Under the pieces are notes generated by a model, which was not told where the DNA came from, searched no databases, and worked only from the letters and a program-made list of their open reading frames with translations. 64,000 nt of DNA from Bacteroides intestinalis (GTDB lineage Bacteria > Bacteroidota > Bacteroidia > Bacteroidales > Bacteroidaceae), in NCBI RefSeq assembly GCF_902364365.1, contig NZ_CABJDN010000001.1, positions 62,001 to 126,000 of the forward strand, read 5' to 3'. Positions 17,989-26,928 of this stretch are shown piece after piece; positions within the stretch are counted from its first letter, which is position 1; the number at the start of each line of letters is the position of its first letter. The position numbers and the translations under genes are program-made.

Positions 17989-18035
17989 GCCGGAAGATCT
18001 CCTCTCCTCATAATAAAGAGAGGGGAGCTTCCGGC
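17989..18035. terminator. Bidirectional stem-loop between convergent sulfatase and phosphatase genes
   Basis: GCCGGAAG at the left pairs with CTTCCGGC at the right, and an inner CTCCTCTC/GAGAGGGGAG stem closes on an 8-base loop, with one bulge. It lies between two converging stop codons. Confidence 0.75.
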
Positions 18036-18075
18036 TGTATCCAGTATAGCAAGTGGCTGTTTGCTATATCATTTT

Positions 18076-18981
18076 TTATTTAAATACCTGCTTCATCGGT
18101 CTTCCTATCCAAACTTGTGGTTGTTTCAGTCCGAAGATGTAGGCGATAGTAGAAGCAACGTCATATTGCATCATACTTTCGTGGAATTCACCGCTCTTCT
18201 TCACATTCTTACCGGAGATGATGAAAGGCGTCTGCATCTCGTTCATGGTTTTGCCGCCATGTCCTTTTTCAATGCCACCGTGGTCGGCAGTGACGATAAA
18301 GATAGTTTCTTTCAGCATGCCGGCATCTTTTACGGCTTGAATAATACGGGCTACATAGGTATCCAGTTCTTTCAGCTTGGCGTAATACTCAGGAGTGTCG
18401 TGTCCGGCTTGGTGTCCTACGTGGTCAGGATTATCAAAACAGACGGCGAGTAGGGCTGGCTGTTTCTCTTTGATATAAGTTTCCGCCATTGTGCACAGAG
18501 CCTCGGGATGCTTGTTGTAATCGGGAGCCTGCGCATAGTGGCTCAAAGAAAGTGTATCCACCAGATATTTGATACCGTCCCATTCGTACAGGCAACCGAT
18601 TTCGGCTTCGGGCTGTGCATCGCGCAATAATTGGAAGATAGTGGGGAAAATACCATGTTGATTGAGTTCGCGCGAAGGTAATTCAGGTGTTTTAGATCCC
18701 CATTGTGTGTACCCGTGCAGTTCAGGACCGGCTCCCATAAACATGGAAGCCCAGTTGATGGCACTTGAAGAGGGGAGTGCGGACCGTTTTTCGAGCGTAT
18801 AGGCTCCGTCAGCCATCAGTTGCTTGATAGTAGGAATATCTGCCTTGGGAACACTATAGGCTCCCCAGCCATCCAAACCGATTAATACGACGTGTTTTGC
18901 TTTTCCTTTAGCGTTACAAGGAGTGACAACCAACAGCACTGCAAGGATAGAGAGTGCCAATGTGATAGTAAATTTCTTCAT
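18076..18981 (-). CDS. Alkaline-phosphatase-superfamily metalloenzyme (nucleotide pyrophosphatase/phosphodiesterase-like)
   Basis: Probable secreted phosphoesterase with a two-metal centre. Seen: a signal peptide ending near CNAKG, the first metal ligand Asp37 in LIGLDGWG, a nucleophile region LPSSSAINW (Ser71-73), PDHVGHQAGH, and TADHGGIEKGHGG with the remaining Asp/His ligands. Length 301 residues, shorter than full ectonucleotide pyrophosphatases and close to compact bacterial members. It converges on the sulfatase, which belongs to the same superfamily, and has its own promoter. The substrate (phosphomonoester, diester or phosphonate) cannot be told from sequence. Confidence 0.85.
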   Translation of the reverse strand: MKKFTITLALSILAVLLVVTPCNAKGKAKHVVLIGLDGWGAYSVPKADIPTIKQLMADGAYTLEKRSALPSSSAINWASMFMGAGPELHGYTQWGSKTPELPSRELNQHGIFPTIFQLLRDAQPEAEIGCLYEWDGIKYLVDTLSLSHYAQAPDYNKHPEALCTMAETYIKEKQPALLAVCFDNPDHVGHQAGHDTPEYYAKLKELDTYVARIIQAVKDAGMLKETIFIVTADHGGIEKGHGGKTMNEMQTPFIISGKNVKKSGEFHESMMQYDVASTIAYIFGLKQPQVWIGRPMKQVFK

Positions 18982-19010
18982 GTTTTTCTACTTTTTACGT
19001 TAACTGCTGG

Positions 19011-19018
19011 CAAAGTTA
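19011..19018 (-). promoter_or_regulatory. -7 element TAACTTTG for the phosphatase-like gene
   Basis: Minus-strand TAACTTTG, 30 bases upstream of the ATG at 18981. Confidence 0.6.
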
Positions 19019-19084
19019 CGGAAATTATTACGCTGTATCTACCAGTTTTATACGCGAAAGATGCCTCTATTGTCCGTGTATTCC

Positions 19085-19121
19085 GATTATTATGAATATG
19101 ATTATTGTATTTATAATAATC
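19085..19121 (-). terminator. AT-rich stem-loop downstream of the DUF6266 gene
   Basis: GATTATTAT (19085-19093) and ATAATAATC (19113-19121) are perfect 9-base complements around a 19-base loop, 43 bases after the DUF6266 stop. Weak because it has no G+C. Confidence 0.35.
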
Positions 19122-19163
19122 TAAAGTTGCATGATTATGGACAGAATGTGGTATCATCTGAAA

Positions 19164-19907
19164 TTACCCACTTCTATACGATTTGTCTTGAAAGCCCTTT
19201 TGGGAAAAAGAATGGTTAATGAGGTTTCTAAGGAATATGGCATTATCTGGTGTTGTTGCTTTTGACATTCTTTCAGTCATTGTTACAGTCAGGCGAATGC
19301 TGTTGGCTACACAACTTCCGTCGGCACTGCAAAAGCTGAGATAAGCAATCAGTTCATCGTTCTGCCAGTCAGCCGGAAGTTGCAGCACGGCGTGACAATC
19401 GGAACGTAGGGCGGCTTCCGTATTGTAAACGGCTGTTTCTTTATTTTTGTTATACACCAGTAGCATGGCTATATCCGTATCTTCTGCATTTCCCATGCCA
19501 CTATTGTCCTGCCAGTTAAAGTACATTTTATCCTCATTCTGTGTAGCTGTTCCCTCGAATACGGGCATCAGGGTTCCCATGGAAACCAATGCCCGGTTGA
19601 AGTCAATCGAGATTTCTTTCCCGTTGCCCGTCACGGCTCTTTTCAGTGTATAGGACATGGCAGCATTGAATGCGGATTTTTCCTGTGTAAATTCCTTATA
19701 GCCGATACGAATAAAAGGTTTTATGGCTTTCAGGAAACTGAATGCCGTGGCAAACTTACCTCTCTGTTCCTGCTGTTTCGGCGTGCGCGGATTGCTGACT
19801 TTAGCCGCCCGTGCACGTATGTAGTATTTTGATTTCCAGTGAAATCCTACTATCGGTCCCACTTTGCCGGAGAAGCCTCCGAGTATGCCTTGATTGATAA
19901 TTCCCAT
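19164..19907 (-). CDS. DUF6266 family protein, function unknown
   Basis: I recognise the family, not the function. The N-terminus has the conserved pattern GIINQGILGGFSGKVG, VGFHWKSKYYIRARA and NPRTPKQQEQR. The middle and C-terminus are beta-rich and less conserved. No signal peptide or membrane segment; 247 residues from the ATG at 19907. An in-frame ATG at 19976 would add 23 residues unlike the family. Homologues are common in Bacteroides and Flavobacteria, often as scattered single genes. It stands alone here behind a 607-base gene-free region containing repeats. Confidence 0.8.
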   Translation of the reverse strand: MGIINQGILGGFSGKVGPIVGFHWKSKYYIRARAAKVSNPRTPKQQEQRGKFATAFSFLKAIKPFIRIGYKEFTQEKSAFNAAMSYTLKRAVTGNGKEISIDFNRALVSMGTLMPVFEGTATQNEDKMYFNWQDNSGMGNAEDTDIAMLLVYNKNKETAVYNTEAALRSDCHAVLQLPADWQNDELIAYLSFCSADGSCVANSIRLTVTMTERMSKATTPDNAIFLRNLINHSFSQKGFQDKSYRSG

Positions 19908-20093
19908 GATGTCGCATTTTAAATTGGTTATTCTGTTTCTGGCGTAAAGGTATACATTTATATCTCTTTCCGCCAAATGATTTTAGCGGTTTGGCTTCAT
20001 GAATGTGATTTTTGCGTCCGTTTGCAGCGATTTGCTTGATTGGCTATTCTTGCTTGGGATTGATGGTTTAAAATATCTGCTTCTTATCTGGGA

Positions 20094-20170
20094 TACACTT
20101 GCTCCGTATCAAATCCATACTTTCTCCACATAGAAGTACCTCTGAGTGGAGATTGTACGGAGCAAGTATA
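20094..20170. repeat. Nested imperfect palindrome of about 75 bp
   Basis: Outer arms ACTTGCTCCGTA (20097-20108) and TACGGAGCAAGT (20156-20167) are perfect complements. Inner arms TCTCCAC (20123-20129) and GTGGAGA (20146-20152) share the same centre, and the loop AGAAGTACCTCT is itself nearly palindromic. It is in the gap between the DUF6266 gene and queH, about 190 bases upstream of the DUF6266 start. A structured RNA or dispersed palindrome are both possible. Confidence 0.65.
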
Positions 20171-20267
20171 GCCCGGATGTGGTTCGGATGAGGAAAAGAA
20201 GGGAAGGTATTGTGAAGAGAGATATTTATTGATCTTCTTCTCTTGAATAAAGTCTGTACTAATTCTG

Positions 20268-20353
20268 TTTGCTTGTGACTTGTAACAGTAATCTTGTAAT
20301 TTTGCTTGTGATTTGCAACAAATAAACGTTTGTTTTGCTTGTGATTTGCAACA
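20268..20353. repeat. Three 20-bp direct repeats with exact 33-bp period
   Basis: TTTGCTTGTGATTTGCAACA occurs at 20301-20320 and 20334-20353, with a copy differing at two bases at 20268-20287. Each is separated by a 13-bp unrelated spacer. On the minus strand the same stretch is an open frame of 32 codons from an ATG at about 20350, with an 11-residue period (LLQITSK...). Copies are about 160 bases past the queH stop codon. The remainder of the 19908-20514 gap contains the palindrome above and no convincing gene. Confidence 0.75.
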
Positions 20354-20514
20354 TAGCGGTCAGGGTATGGTCCGGTAATTATTCTGTGGATGAAGTAAAG
20401 ACAAATTCAGGTAAGATATTCCGTCTGGTGAATCTTCCTTTTTATTATGTAGGGATATTGCCGAAAGTTTTGAAAAGATTGTCGTGAAACCTCCTGTTTT
20501 AACTTTCAGCTTGT

Positions 20515-21105
20515 CTATAAAGAACCTTTTTCTTCAAGTCTTCGCATACTGAATTCGCAACCGCAATATTGCTGGTTATAGAAATCATGCTCTTTGAGAA
20601 GCTGGTTTCGTCGGTCTTGTAATCCTCCTTTTCGCCAGTTTTGTTCCCAAAAAGTGGTTCCGGGGTAAAGGGCGGCGGCTCTACGTCCCGCTTCGTTTAT
20701 TTGATCGAGGCTTTTCCAGCGGGAAGAGGCGAGTGTAGTGGTGAACAGGGTGAAACCGTGCTCGGAGGCATAACGGGCAGTTTCAGTCAGACGAAGGTTG
20801 AAACATTTCAGGCAACGGCCCCCTCGTTCGGGCTCATCCTCCATTCCTTGCATGGAGGTGCGCCAGAATGAGTAATCGTAGTCGCCATCTATAAAGTCAA
20901 GTCCTAACCCCTGAACATAACGGATAGCCTCGGCTTTCCGTATTTCATATTCGGCCTGAGGGTAGATATTGGGGTTGTAATAAAACACGGTGGGGCGGAT
21001 GCCGTTGGCAAGCAGGCATTCGATAATGGCAGAAGAACAAGGTGCGCAACAAGAGTGGAGCAGCACCTTGTCTTCATGGTTAGGAGTTTGAAGCTTTAAC
21101 ATCAT
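20515..21105 (-). CDS. queH: Epoxyqueuosine reductase QueH
   Basis: Catalyses the last step of queuosine biosynthesis, reducing epoxyqueuosine in tRNA anticodons; it is the non-B12 alternative to QueG. Seen: metal/cluster-binding cysteine groups LLHSCCAPCSS, GGRCLKC and YCGCEFS, and the family segment YYNPNIYPQAEYEIRK. Length 196 residues is typical. The gene starts 24 bases after the stop of the DUF5009 membrane protein on the same strand, so the two probably share a transcript, although no functional link is obvious. Confidence 0.93.
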   Translation of the reverse strand: MMLKLQTPNHEDKVLLHSCCAPCSSAIIECLLANGIRPTVFYYNPNIYPQAEYEIRKAEAIRYVQGLGLDFIDGDYDYSFWRTSMQGMEDEPERGGRCLKCFNLRLTETARYASEHGFTLFTTTLASSRWKSLDQINEAGRRAAALYPGTTFWEQNWRKGGLQDRRNQLLKEHDFYNQQYCGCEFSMRRLEEKGSL

Positions 21106-21129
21106 CTTTTCGTCTTTTTAGGTACGTAT

Positions 21130-22326
21130 TTATACCTTCAGTTTTATTTTAGCCTTCACCAGCAGTCCGGTCAGTTGAACGATGATGAGGGAGAATATGA
21201 GTGATCTTAATAGACCCGGAGCACCTGCATTCAAGAACTCGGGGTAGTGCCAGCCCAACAATTGCTGTGCGGCGTACCATATATATGGAATGATATAACA
21301 CGTAAGCGTGGCAGTCCCGGCAGGTTTGATAATATCGAACCAGGGTGTTTTACCTTTTACATCCGTCAGCCAATAGAACAGGCCGAACAATGGGAAAAAT
21401 GCAGCAAGGCAATAGAACAGCCAGCTCGGAGTGGCCTGTATCTTTGAGATAATCCAGTGGGGGTGCGAGCAAAGTGCAGCAATGAGCATAATGGCACCTA
21501 AGGTACAAAGGATAACAATGAATTTACGCGGATGTTCCCGGTCGGCATATTTCTGCATCAACAGGGAAGTGAGTACCCCCGACATGCCGAATGCATGCAG
21601 CGTCCAGTCACTGGGGATGAAAGGCAAAAGGATGATGCGTAAACCATATTCCTGTGGGATCAGATTAGAGTGACTGATTACCGCAAGGAGCATGACGACC
21701 AGCCATGCTATGACATTCTTACGCAAACTTTCGCGGGTAAACAGATAAATACCGGCACATACGACATACGTCCAGCCGATAAGTCCCAGGATGCCCCACC
21801 AACCTTGATGGAAAGGTTTCCCGTTTAAATCTTTATATAGAACGAGGAATGCCAACAAGGCAACGCCAAGCACTTTCATTGCGATGAATAGGTGCTTTTT
21901 TGACCCTTCAGCTTTCGGATAAACGGCCCAGACCAGGAAAAAGCCGATAACCATCAGGATGCAGAACCACTGGTGGGAAATGCCACCTGCTATGCCACCC
22001 GAATTAAGTGAAAATAGCCCCATAGCGATGAGTGCCACCGTACGCCAGAAGATATGGGCAATGACCTGAAGTGTAGTATCTCCTTTTCGGTAACGGTTCT
22101 GGATAGCAAAAGAGACAGACATGCCCATGCAAAACAGGAATGCGGGAAAAATGGTGTCGGAGAATCCCATCATGTCTTCGTTGATGTCGGCATGTTCGAG
22201 CCAGTGGGGGATGTTCTTCAGACCGGGGATGTCATTCACGAAGAGCATGAGAAACATGGTGAGTGCGCGGAATACATCAACCGCAGCCACTCGTTGAGGT
22301 GCTAAGTTTTTCATTTTAGAATACAT
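21130..22326 (-). CDS. DUF5009/HGSNAT-like integral membrane acyltransferase family
   Basis: Multi-pass inner-membrane protein, 398 residues, about ten hydrophobic helices. The N-terminal pattern RVAAVDVFRALTMFLMLFVND and the downstream GFSDTIFPAFLFCMG match DUF5009 proteins. These are related to heparan-alpha-glucosaminide N-acetyltransferase and YeiB-type acyltransferases, which move acetyl groups across membranes onto sugars. Either the ATG at 22326 or the one at 22314 could start the protein. The promoter TATATTTG at 22343-22350 makes the first possible with a short leader. First gene of an operon with queH. Confidence 0.8.
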   Translation of the reverse strand: MYSKMKNLAPQRVAAVDVFRALTMFLMLFVNDIPGLKNIPHWLEHADINEDMMGFSDTIFPAFLFCMGMSVSFAIQNRYRKGDTTLQVIAHIFWRTVALIAMGLFSLNSGGIAGGISHQWFCILMVIGFFLVWAVYPKAEGSKKHLFIAMKVLGVALLAFLVLYKDLNGKPFHQGWWGILGLIGWTYVVCAGIYLFTRESLRKNVIAWLVVMLLAVISHSNLIPQEYGLRIILLPFIPSDWTLHAFGMSGVLTSLLMQKYADREHPRKFIVILCTLGAIMLIAALCSHPHWIISKIQATPSWLFYCLAAFFPLFGLFYWLTDVKGKTPWFDIIKPAGTATLTCYIIPYIWYAAQQLLGWHYPEFLNAGAPGLLRSLIFSLIIVQLTGLLVKAKIKLKV

Positions 22327-22342
22327 TTGGGGGTTAATGCTG

Positions 22343-22350
22343 CAAATATA
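22343..22350 (-). promoter_or_regulatory. -7 element TATATTTG for DUF5009-queH operon
   Basis: Minus-strand TATATTTG, 17 bases before the ATG at 22326. Only 14 bases separate it from the plus-strand element at 22365-22372, so the two promoters must overlap in polymerase footprint. Confidence 0.65.
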
Positions 22351-22364
22351 GGAAACTAATTTTT

Positions 22365-22372
22365 TATATTTG
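22365..22372 (+). promoter_or_regulatory. -7 element TATATTTG for the DUF6377 gene
   Basis: Exact consensus match whose last base is only 5 bases before the ATG at 22378. The transcript would begin at or next to the start codon, implying a leaderless or near-leaderless mRNA. Confidence 0.6.
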
Positions 22373-22377
22373 TCCCC

Positions 22378-23970
22378 ATGAAGGTAAAACTGCTGATATT
22401 TCTCGGACTGGCTTTAGTGGGCATTCATGGAATGTCTGCTCCGGTTGATGTCCCTGCAATGGATGGATGGCCTGCTGCCTTGGATGAGGCTATCGGTGCA
22501 CATCAGGAATATGTGGCAGTGAGGGAAGCTCGCATTGAAGCTTTGAGGCAGCAATTATCGCAGACAGACACGGAGACGCCGGAATATTTCCGTCTGAATG
22601 GAGAAATGTTTCAGGAATACAAGGCATATATATGCGATTCAGCCCTTCTTTATCTGGGCCGCAACTTGCGCTGGGCACAGCGCCACGGTGAACAGGAAGC
22701 GGCAGATGAAACCCGTATCCGGCGGGCGCACCTCATGTCTTCGGCAGGTATGTATAAGGAAGCCTCTGAGGATTTGGAACAGATAAATTCCTCCGGGCTC
22801 TCGTCCCGTCTGTTGCCCGATTATTACGAAGATTATCGTCATTTGTACGGTGAATTGGGGACATATACGCAAGATGCTTTCCGGCGTAACCGCTATTATG
22901 GTTTGTCTGCCGGTTATGAAGATTCATTGATGCAGGTGCTTTCACCTGTCTTCGCCCTTTATCCGGAACGCAAAGAGATGCAGGCAGCTGCTGCCGGTAG
23001 GTGGGAGGAAGCTTTGAAGATAAACGATGACCGCCTGGCAAGTGTACGCCCCGATACTCCGGAGTATGCGTTGGTAACGTATCACCGTTCTTTGCTGTAT
23101 CATCGTCTGGGGGACCTGGAGAAAGCAAAATATTATCTGGCTTTGTCCGCTTTGACGGATATCCGCCTTGCGATTACAGACCATGCCTCCCTGTGGACTT
23201 TGGCACAAATACTCTATGAGGAAGGAGACATTGAACGTGCTTATCGCTATATCCGTTTTTCGTGGAATGAAACCAATCATTACAATGCCCGTAGCCGCAG
23301 TTTGCAGACAGCCGGCATTCTGTCGCTTATAGATCTTACCTATCAGGCTATGCAGGAGAAACAGAATGAACGTCTTCGTTTTTATCTTTGGATGATCAGT
23401 ATTCTATCTCTGCTGTTGGTCGTGGCTGTTGTCTGGATTTACAGGCAGATGAAGCATCTCTCTGTTGCCCGGGCTCATTTGGAGCAGGCGAATGAACAGT
23501 TGCAAATGTCTAATCATATCAAAGAAGAATATATCGGGCGCTTCCTGAAACTCTGTTCTACCTACATTGACCGACTGGATGCTTACCGGCGCATGGTGAA
23601 CAAGAAGCTTACCGGCGGGCAGATGGAAGAACTTCTGAAAATGGTACGTTCACGAGATGTGCTTGATACGGATCTGAAAGAATTATATGAGAACTTTGAT
23701 ACAGCTTTTCTACACCTTTTCCCTGATTTTGTAGGAAAATTCAATGAACTGCTTCAACCGGAGGAACGGATCATACTCCGCAAAGGCGAACTTTTGAATA
23801 CGGAATTACGTATTTTTGCTTTAATCCGGTTGGGCATTGACGATAGTTCGCAGATTGCCGAATTTCTCCGTTACTCCGTCAATACAATCTATAATTACCG
23901 TGCTAAAGTGAAAAACAAAGCTTGCGTTTCGCGTGATGACTTTGAAACATGCATTATGAAGATACGTTAA
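22378..23970 (+). CDS. DUF6377 membrane-anchored TPR protein, probable transcriptional regulator
   Basis: Seen: signal peptide (about 1-20), a helical, TPR-like periplasmic part with repeated '[20 protein letters not shown]' type helices (about 30-330), one membrane helix at about 335-355, a short coiled coil ([14 protein letters not shown]), and a cytoplasmic tail. The end of the tail, [23 protein letters not shown] followed by [16 protein letters not shown], resembles a LuxR/AraC-like DNA-recognition segment. 530 residues, complete. Such proteins often neighbour SusC-type or CAZyme operons in Bacteroides. Here it lies directly ahead of GH30-GH5-GH3 in the same direction, so it is the best candidate for their regulator. 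Function inferred, not established. Confidence 0.8.
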   Translation: MKVKLLIFLGLALVGIHGMSAPVDVPAMDGWPAALDEAIGAHQEYVAVREARIEALRQQLSQTDTETPEYFRLNGEMFQEYKAYICDSALLYLGRNLRWAQRHGEQEAADETRIRRAHLMSSAGMYKEASEDLEQINSSGLSSRLLPDYYEDYRHLYGELGTYTQDAFRRNRYYGLSAGYEDSLMQVLSPVFALYPERKEMQAAAAGRWEEALKINDDRLASVRPDTPEYALVTYHRSLLYHRLGDLEKAKYYLALSALTDIRLAITDHASLWTLAQILYEEGDIERAYRYIRFSWNETNHYNARSRSLQTAGILSLIDLTYQAMQEKQNERLRFYLWMISILSLLLVVAVVWIYRQMKHLSVARAHLEQANEQLQMSNHIKEEYIGRFLKLCSTYIDRLDAYRRMVNKKLTGGQMEELLKMVRSRDVLDTDLKELYENFDTAFLHLFPDFVGKFNELLQPEERIILRKGELLNTELRIFALIRLGIDDSSQIAEFLRYSVNTIYNYRAKVKNKACVSRDDFETCIMKIR

Positions 23971-24072
23971 GCATACGTCATTGCCTTATTTTCTATCCAC
24001 TTTTTTACTTTCCTCATTGAATTTTATCTCGTTGTTTTTTAGTGAGTTATCTTTGTTATATGTTTCGTCTTA

Positions 24073-24125
24073 TCCACATATTCATAATGTGGAGGTACGT
24101 AATGCCTTTATCTTGCCTACCTTTG
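24073..24125 (+). promoter_or_regulatory. Operator candidate and -7 element upstream of the GH30 operon
   Basis: TCCACAT (24073-24079) and ATGTGGA (24087-24093) form a 7-bp inverted repeat around 7 bases. TACCTTTG at 24118-24125 matches the -7 consensus, 32 bases before the GH30 ATG; a second match, TATCTTTG, lies at 24048-24055. Confidence 0.5.
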
Positions 24126-24157
24126 GGGAAGATTAATTAACCCTTGAAAAACATACC

Positions 24158-25633
24158 ATGAATTTGAAATTATCTCTTTTATTAGGATGCTGTTTGTTTG
24201 TTGCTATTACAGCCTATGCCGGGACTTCCGGTTCATTAGGTGAGGACGCTCCGGGAAAAAACAAAGCAGAAGTTTACATTACGACTGCTGACCGGCAGCA
24301 AAGTTTTAACCACACTACTCAAAAGCTTTCCAAAGTCCCTACATCTGAGTCCGTAATCACTATAAATCCTACGGTACGGTATCAGGAGATGGACGGTTTC
24401 GGAGCTGCTGTTACAGGTTCTACCTGCTATAATCTGATGCAGATGACACCGACCGATCGTGCGAAATTCCTGGCTGAAACGTTTTCTGATAAAGACGGGC
24501 TGGGATTTAGTTATATCCGCATTTCTATTGGTTGTTCCGACTTCTCACTGAGCGAGTATACCTGTTGCGATACAAAAGGAATTGAGAATTTTGCTCTGCA
24601 AACGGAAGAGAAGGAATATGTAATACCTATTTTAAAAGATATTCTGGCTCTTAATCCCACTATCAAAATATTGGGTTCTCCGTGGACATGCCCCAAGTGG
24701 ATGAAGGTGAATAACCTGGAAGAAAGGAAACCATTTGATTCCTGGACAAGCGGTCAGCTAAATCCGGATTACTATTCCGATTATGCCACTTACTTTGTGA
24801 AGTGGATACAGGCATTCCGTGAAGAAGGTATTGAAATCTACTCCGTCACTCCACAGAATGAACCGTTGAATAGGGGCAATTCCGCTTCTTTGTTCATGGG
24901 TTGGAAGGAAGAACAGGCTTTTGTACGCGATGCCCTCGGTCCTGCTTTCAAGGCTGCCGGACTGGATACGAAGATTTATGCTTTCGACCATAATTACAAC
25001 TATGATAATATGGCCGATCAGCAGGAGTATCCCGTTAAAATGTATGATGATGAGGTGGCTGCTGCCTTCCTTACCGGAGCTGCTTACCACAACTATGGCG
25101 GCAGACGTGAGGAATTGAATAACATTCAGCAGAAACGTCCCGATAAAGAACTTATTTTTACGGAAACTTCTATCGGTATGTGGAATGACGGACGCAACCT
25201 GGAAAAGCGTTTGATGGAGGATATGCGCGAGGTGGCTCTTGGTACGGTAAACAATTGGTGTAAAGGCGTCATTGTCTGGAATCTGATGCTGGACGATGAA
25301 CGTGGTCCCTGGCGTGAAGGTGGTTGTAAAACTTGCTACGGAGCTGTTGATATTAATCGTGGGGACTATAAGACGATGACTTATAATTCTCATTATTATA
25401 TTATCGGGCATCTGTCGTCCGTAGTAAAACCGGGTGCAGTTCGTGTGGAAAGTAAAGGTGTTGACGGGAAAGGATTAATGTACTCTGCCTTTGAAAATCC
25501 CGATGGAACTGTTGCTTTTGTACTTTTGAACGAGGAAAATGAGGAAACTCGCCTGACTGTAACGGATGGAAAGAATTATGTAGATTGTGTGGTGCCTGCC
25601 AAAGCAGTGGCCTCTTATCGCTGGAAGAAATAA
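24158..25633 (+). CDS. Glycoside hydrolase family 30 (GH30_3-like, beta-1,6-glucanase type)
   Basis: Retaining endo- or exo-glucanase; subfamily 3 members cleave beta-1,6-glucan. Seen: signal peptide ending near AYAG, the GH30 opening QEMDGFGAAVTGSTCYNL, YIRISIGCSDFS, GSPWTCPKWMK, catalytic acid/base Glu235 in TPQNEP, nucleophile Glu336 in IFTETSIG, and a C-terminal beta-sandwich ending VPAKAVASYRWKK. Length 491 residues is typical. First gene of a three-hydrolase operon: GH5 begins 20 bases after its stop. In known Bacteroides beta-1,6-glucan loci a GH30_3 and a GH3 occur together, which supports that substrate, but the subfamily was judged by eye. Confidence 0.88.
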   Translation: MNLKLSLLLGCCLFVAITAYAGTSGSLGEDAPGKNKAEVYITTADRQQSFNHTTQKLSKVPTSESVITINPTVRYQEMDGFGAAVTGSTCYNLMQMTPTDRAKFLAETFSDKDGLGFSYIRISIGCSDFSLSEYTCCDTKGIENFALQTEEKEYVIPILKDILALNPTIKILGSPWTCPKWMKVNNLEERKPFDSWTSGQLNPDYYSDYATYFVKWIQAFREEGIEIYSVTPQNEPLNRGNSASLFMGWKEEQAFVRDALGPAFKAAGLDTKIYAFDHNYNYDNMADQQEYPVKMYDDEVAAAFLTGAAYHNYGGRREELNNIQQKRPDKELIFTETSIGMWNDGRNLEKRLMEDMREVALGTVNNWCKGVIVWNLMLDDERGPWREGGCKTCYGAVDINRGDYKTMTYNSHYYIIGHLSSVVKPGAVRVESKGVDGKGLMYSAFENPDGTVAFVLLNEENEETRLTVTDGKNYVDCVVPAKAVASYRWKK

Positions 25634-25653
25634 TCTTATAGTATTAAAATACC

Positions 25654-26901
25654 ATGTTGAAATCGATTTTAGTGGGTACATCCCTTTTAGCAGCTTCTCT
25701 GGTGTTGGGGAGTTGTGGTGAAAAGGCAGAAAAAATACAGGATTCTGCTGCGTTTATAACTATTCAGGGGCAAGACCTGATAAAGCCTGATGGTACGAAA
25801 CTCTTTATCATGGGTACCAATCTGGGCAATTGGCTGAATCCGGAAGGTTATATGTTTAAGTTCAATAAAACGAACTCTCCCCGGTTTATCAATGAGATGT
25901 TCTGTCAGTTAGTGGGACCTGACTTTACTGCTGAGTTCTGGAAAGCATTCAAAGACAATTATATCACTCGTGAGGATATTCAGTTTATTAAGAATACAGG
26001 TGCGAATACCATCCGTCTTCCGTTCCATTATAAGCTTTTTACGGATGAGGACTTTATGGGGCTGACTGCCGGTCAGGATGGCTTTGCCCGTGTAGACAGT
26101 GTTGTGGAATGGTGTCGTGAAGCCGATCTTTATCTGATTCTCGATATGCACGATGCTCCGGGCGGACAAACGGGTGATAATATAGATGATAGTTACGGGT
26201 ATCCCTGGTTGTTTGAAAGTGAAACCAGCCAACAATTGTACTGCGATATTTGGCGTCAGATTGCAGACCGGTATAAGAATGAGCCGGTAATTCTCGGTTA
26301 TGAACTTTTCAATGAACCTATCGCTCCGTATTTCCCGAATATGGAAGAATTGAACGGTAAACTGGAAGATATTTATAAGAAAGGCGTAGCTGCTATCCGT
26401 GAAGTGGACAATAACCATATTATTCTGTTGGGTGGTGCTCAGTGGAACGGTAACTTCAAGCCGTTCAAGGATTCTAAGTTTGACGATAAAATAATGTATA
26501 CTTGCCATCGTTATGGAGGTGATCCTACTAAAGATGCTATTCAAGCCATAATAAACTTCCGCGACAGTGTGAACTTACCGATGTATATGGGTGAGATAGG
26601 ACATAACACGGACGAATGGCAGGCTGCCTTTTGCCAGACGATGCGTGACAATAATATCGGTTATACCTTCTGGCCATATAAGAAGATGGATGGTTCCAGC
26701 TTTGTAGGCATCACTCCGCCGGAAAATTGGGCGAATATCCTTTACTTCTCCGAATCTCCACGCACATCTTATAAAGAAATCCGGGATGCCCGTCCCGACC
26801 AGATGATGGCACGCAAGGCAATGATGGATTTCCTTGAGGCTTGTAAGCTGAAGAACTGTGTGGTGCAGGAGGGATATATCCAGTCGTTAGGCATGAAATA
26901 A
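25654..26901 (+). CDS. Glycoside hydrolase family 5 lipoprotein (glucanase-like)
   Basis: Retaining (beta/alpha)8-barrel enzyme. Seen: lipobox LVLGSCGEK, so probably displayed on the outer membrane. Then GTNLGNWLNPEG, GANTIRLPFHY, LILDMHDAPGG, acid/base Glu221 in ELFNEP, TCHRYGG and nucleophile Glu314 in MYMGEIGHN. 415 residues. This arrangement is that of exo-beta-1,3/1,6-glucanase-like GH5 enzymes, but the exact specificity is uncertain. Middle gene of the GH30-GH5-GH3 operon (27 bases before GH3). As the lipoprotein of the set it may make the first cut outside the cell. Confidence 0.88.
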   Translation: MLKSILVGTSLLAASLVLGSCGEKAEKIQDSAAFITIQGQDLIKPDGTKLFIMGTNLGNWLNPEGYMFKFNKTNSPRFINEMFCQLVGPDFTAEFWKAFKDNYITREDIQFIKNTGANTIRLPFHYKLFTDEDFMGLTAGQDGFARVDSVVEWCREADLYLILDMHDAPGGQTGDNIDDSYGYPWLFESETSQQLYCDIWRQIADRYKNEPVILGYELFNEPIAPYFPNMEELNGKLEDIYKKGVAAIREVDNNHIILLGGAQWNGNFKPFKDSKFDDKIMYTCHRYGGDPTKDAIQAIINFRDSVNLPMYMGEIGHNTDEWQAAFCQTMRDNNIGYTFWPYKKMDGSSFVGITPPENWANILYFSESPRTSYKEIRDARPDQMMARKAMMDFLEACKLKNCVVQEGYIQSLGMK

Positions 26902-26928
26902 TCATTAATAAACTAATTATTTATCCAT

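Noticed and set aside
20354..20470. Plus-strand open frame of about 57 codons ending KVLKRLS
   Set aside because: No good start codon or homology that I recognise, and it begins inside the repeat array; most likely chance.
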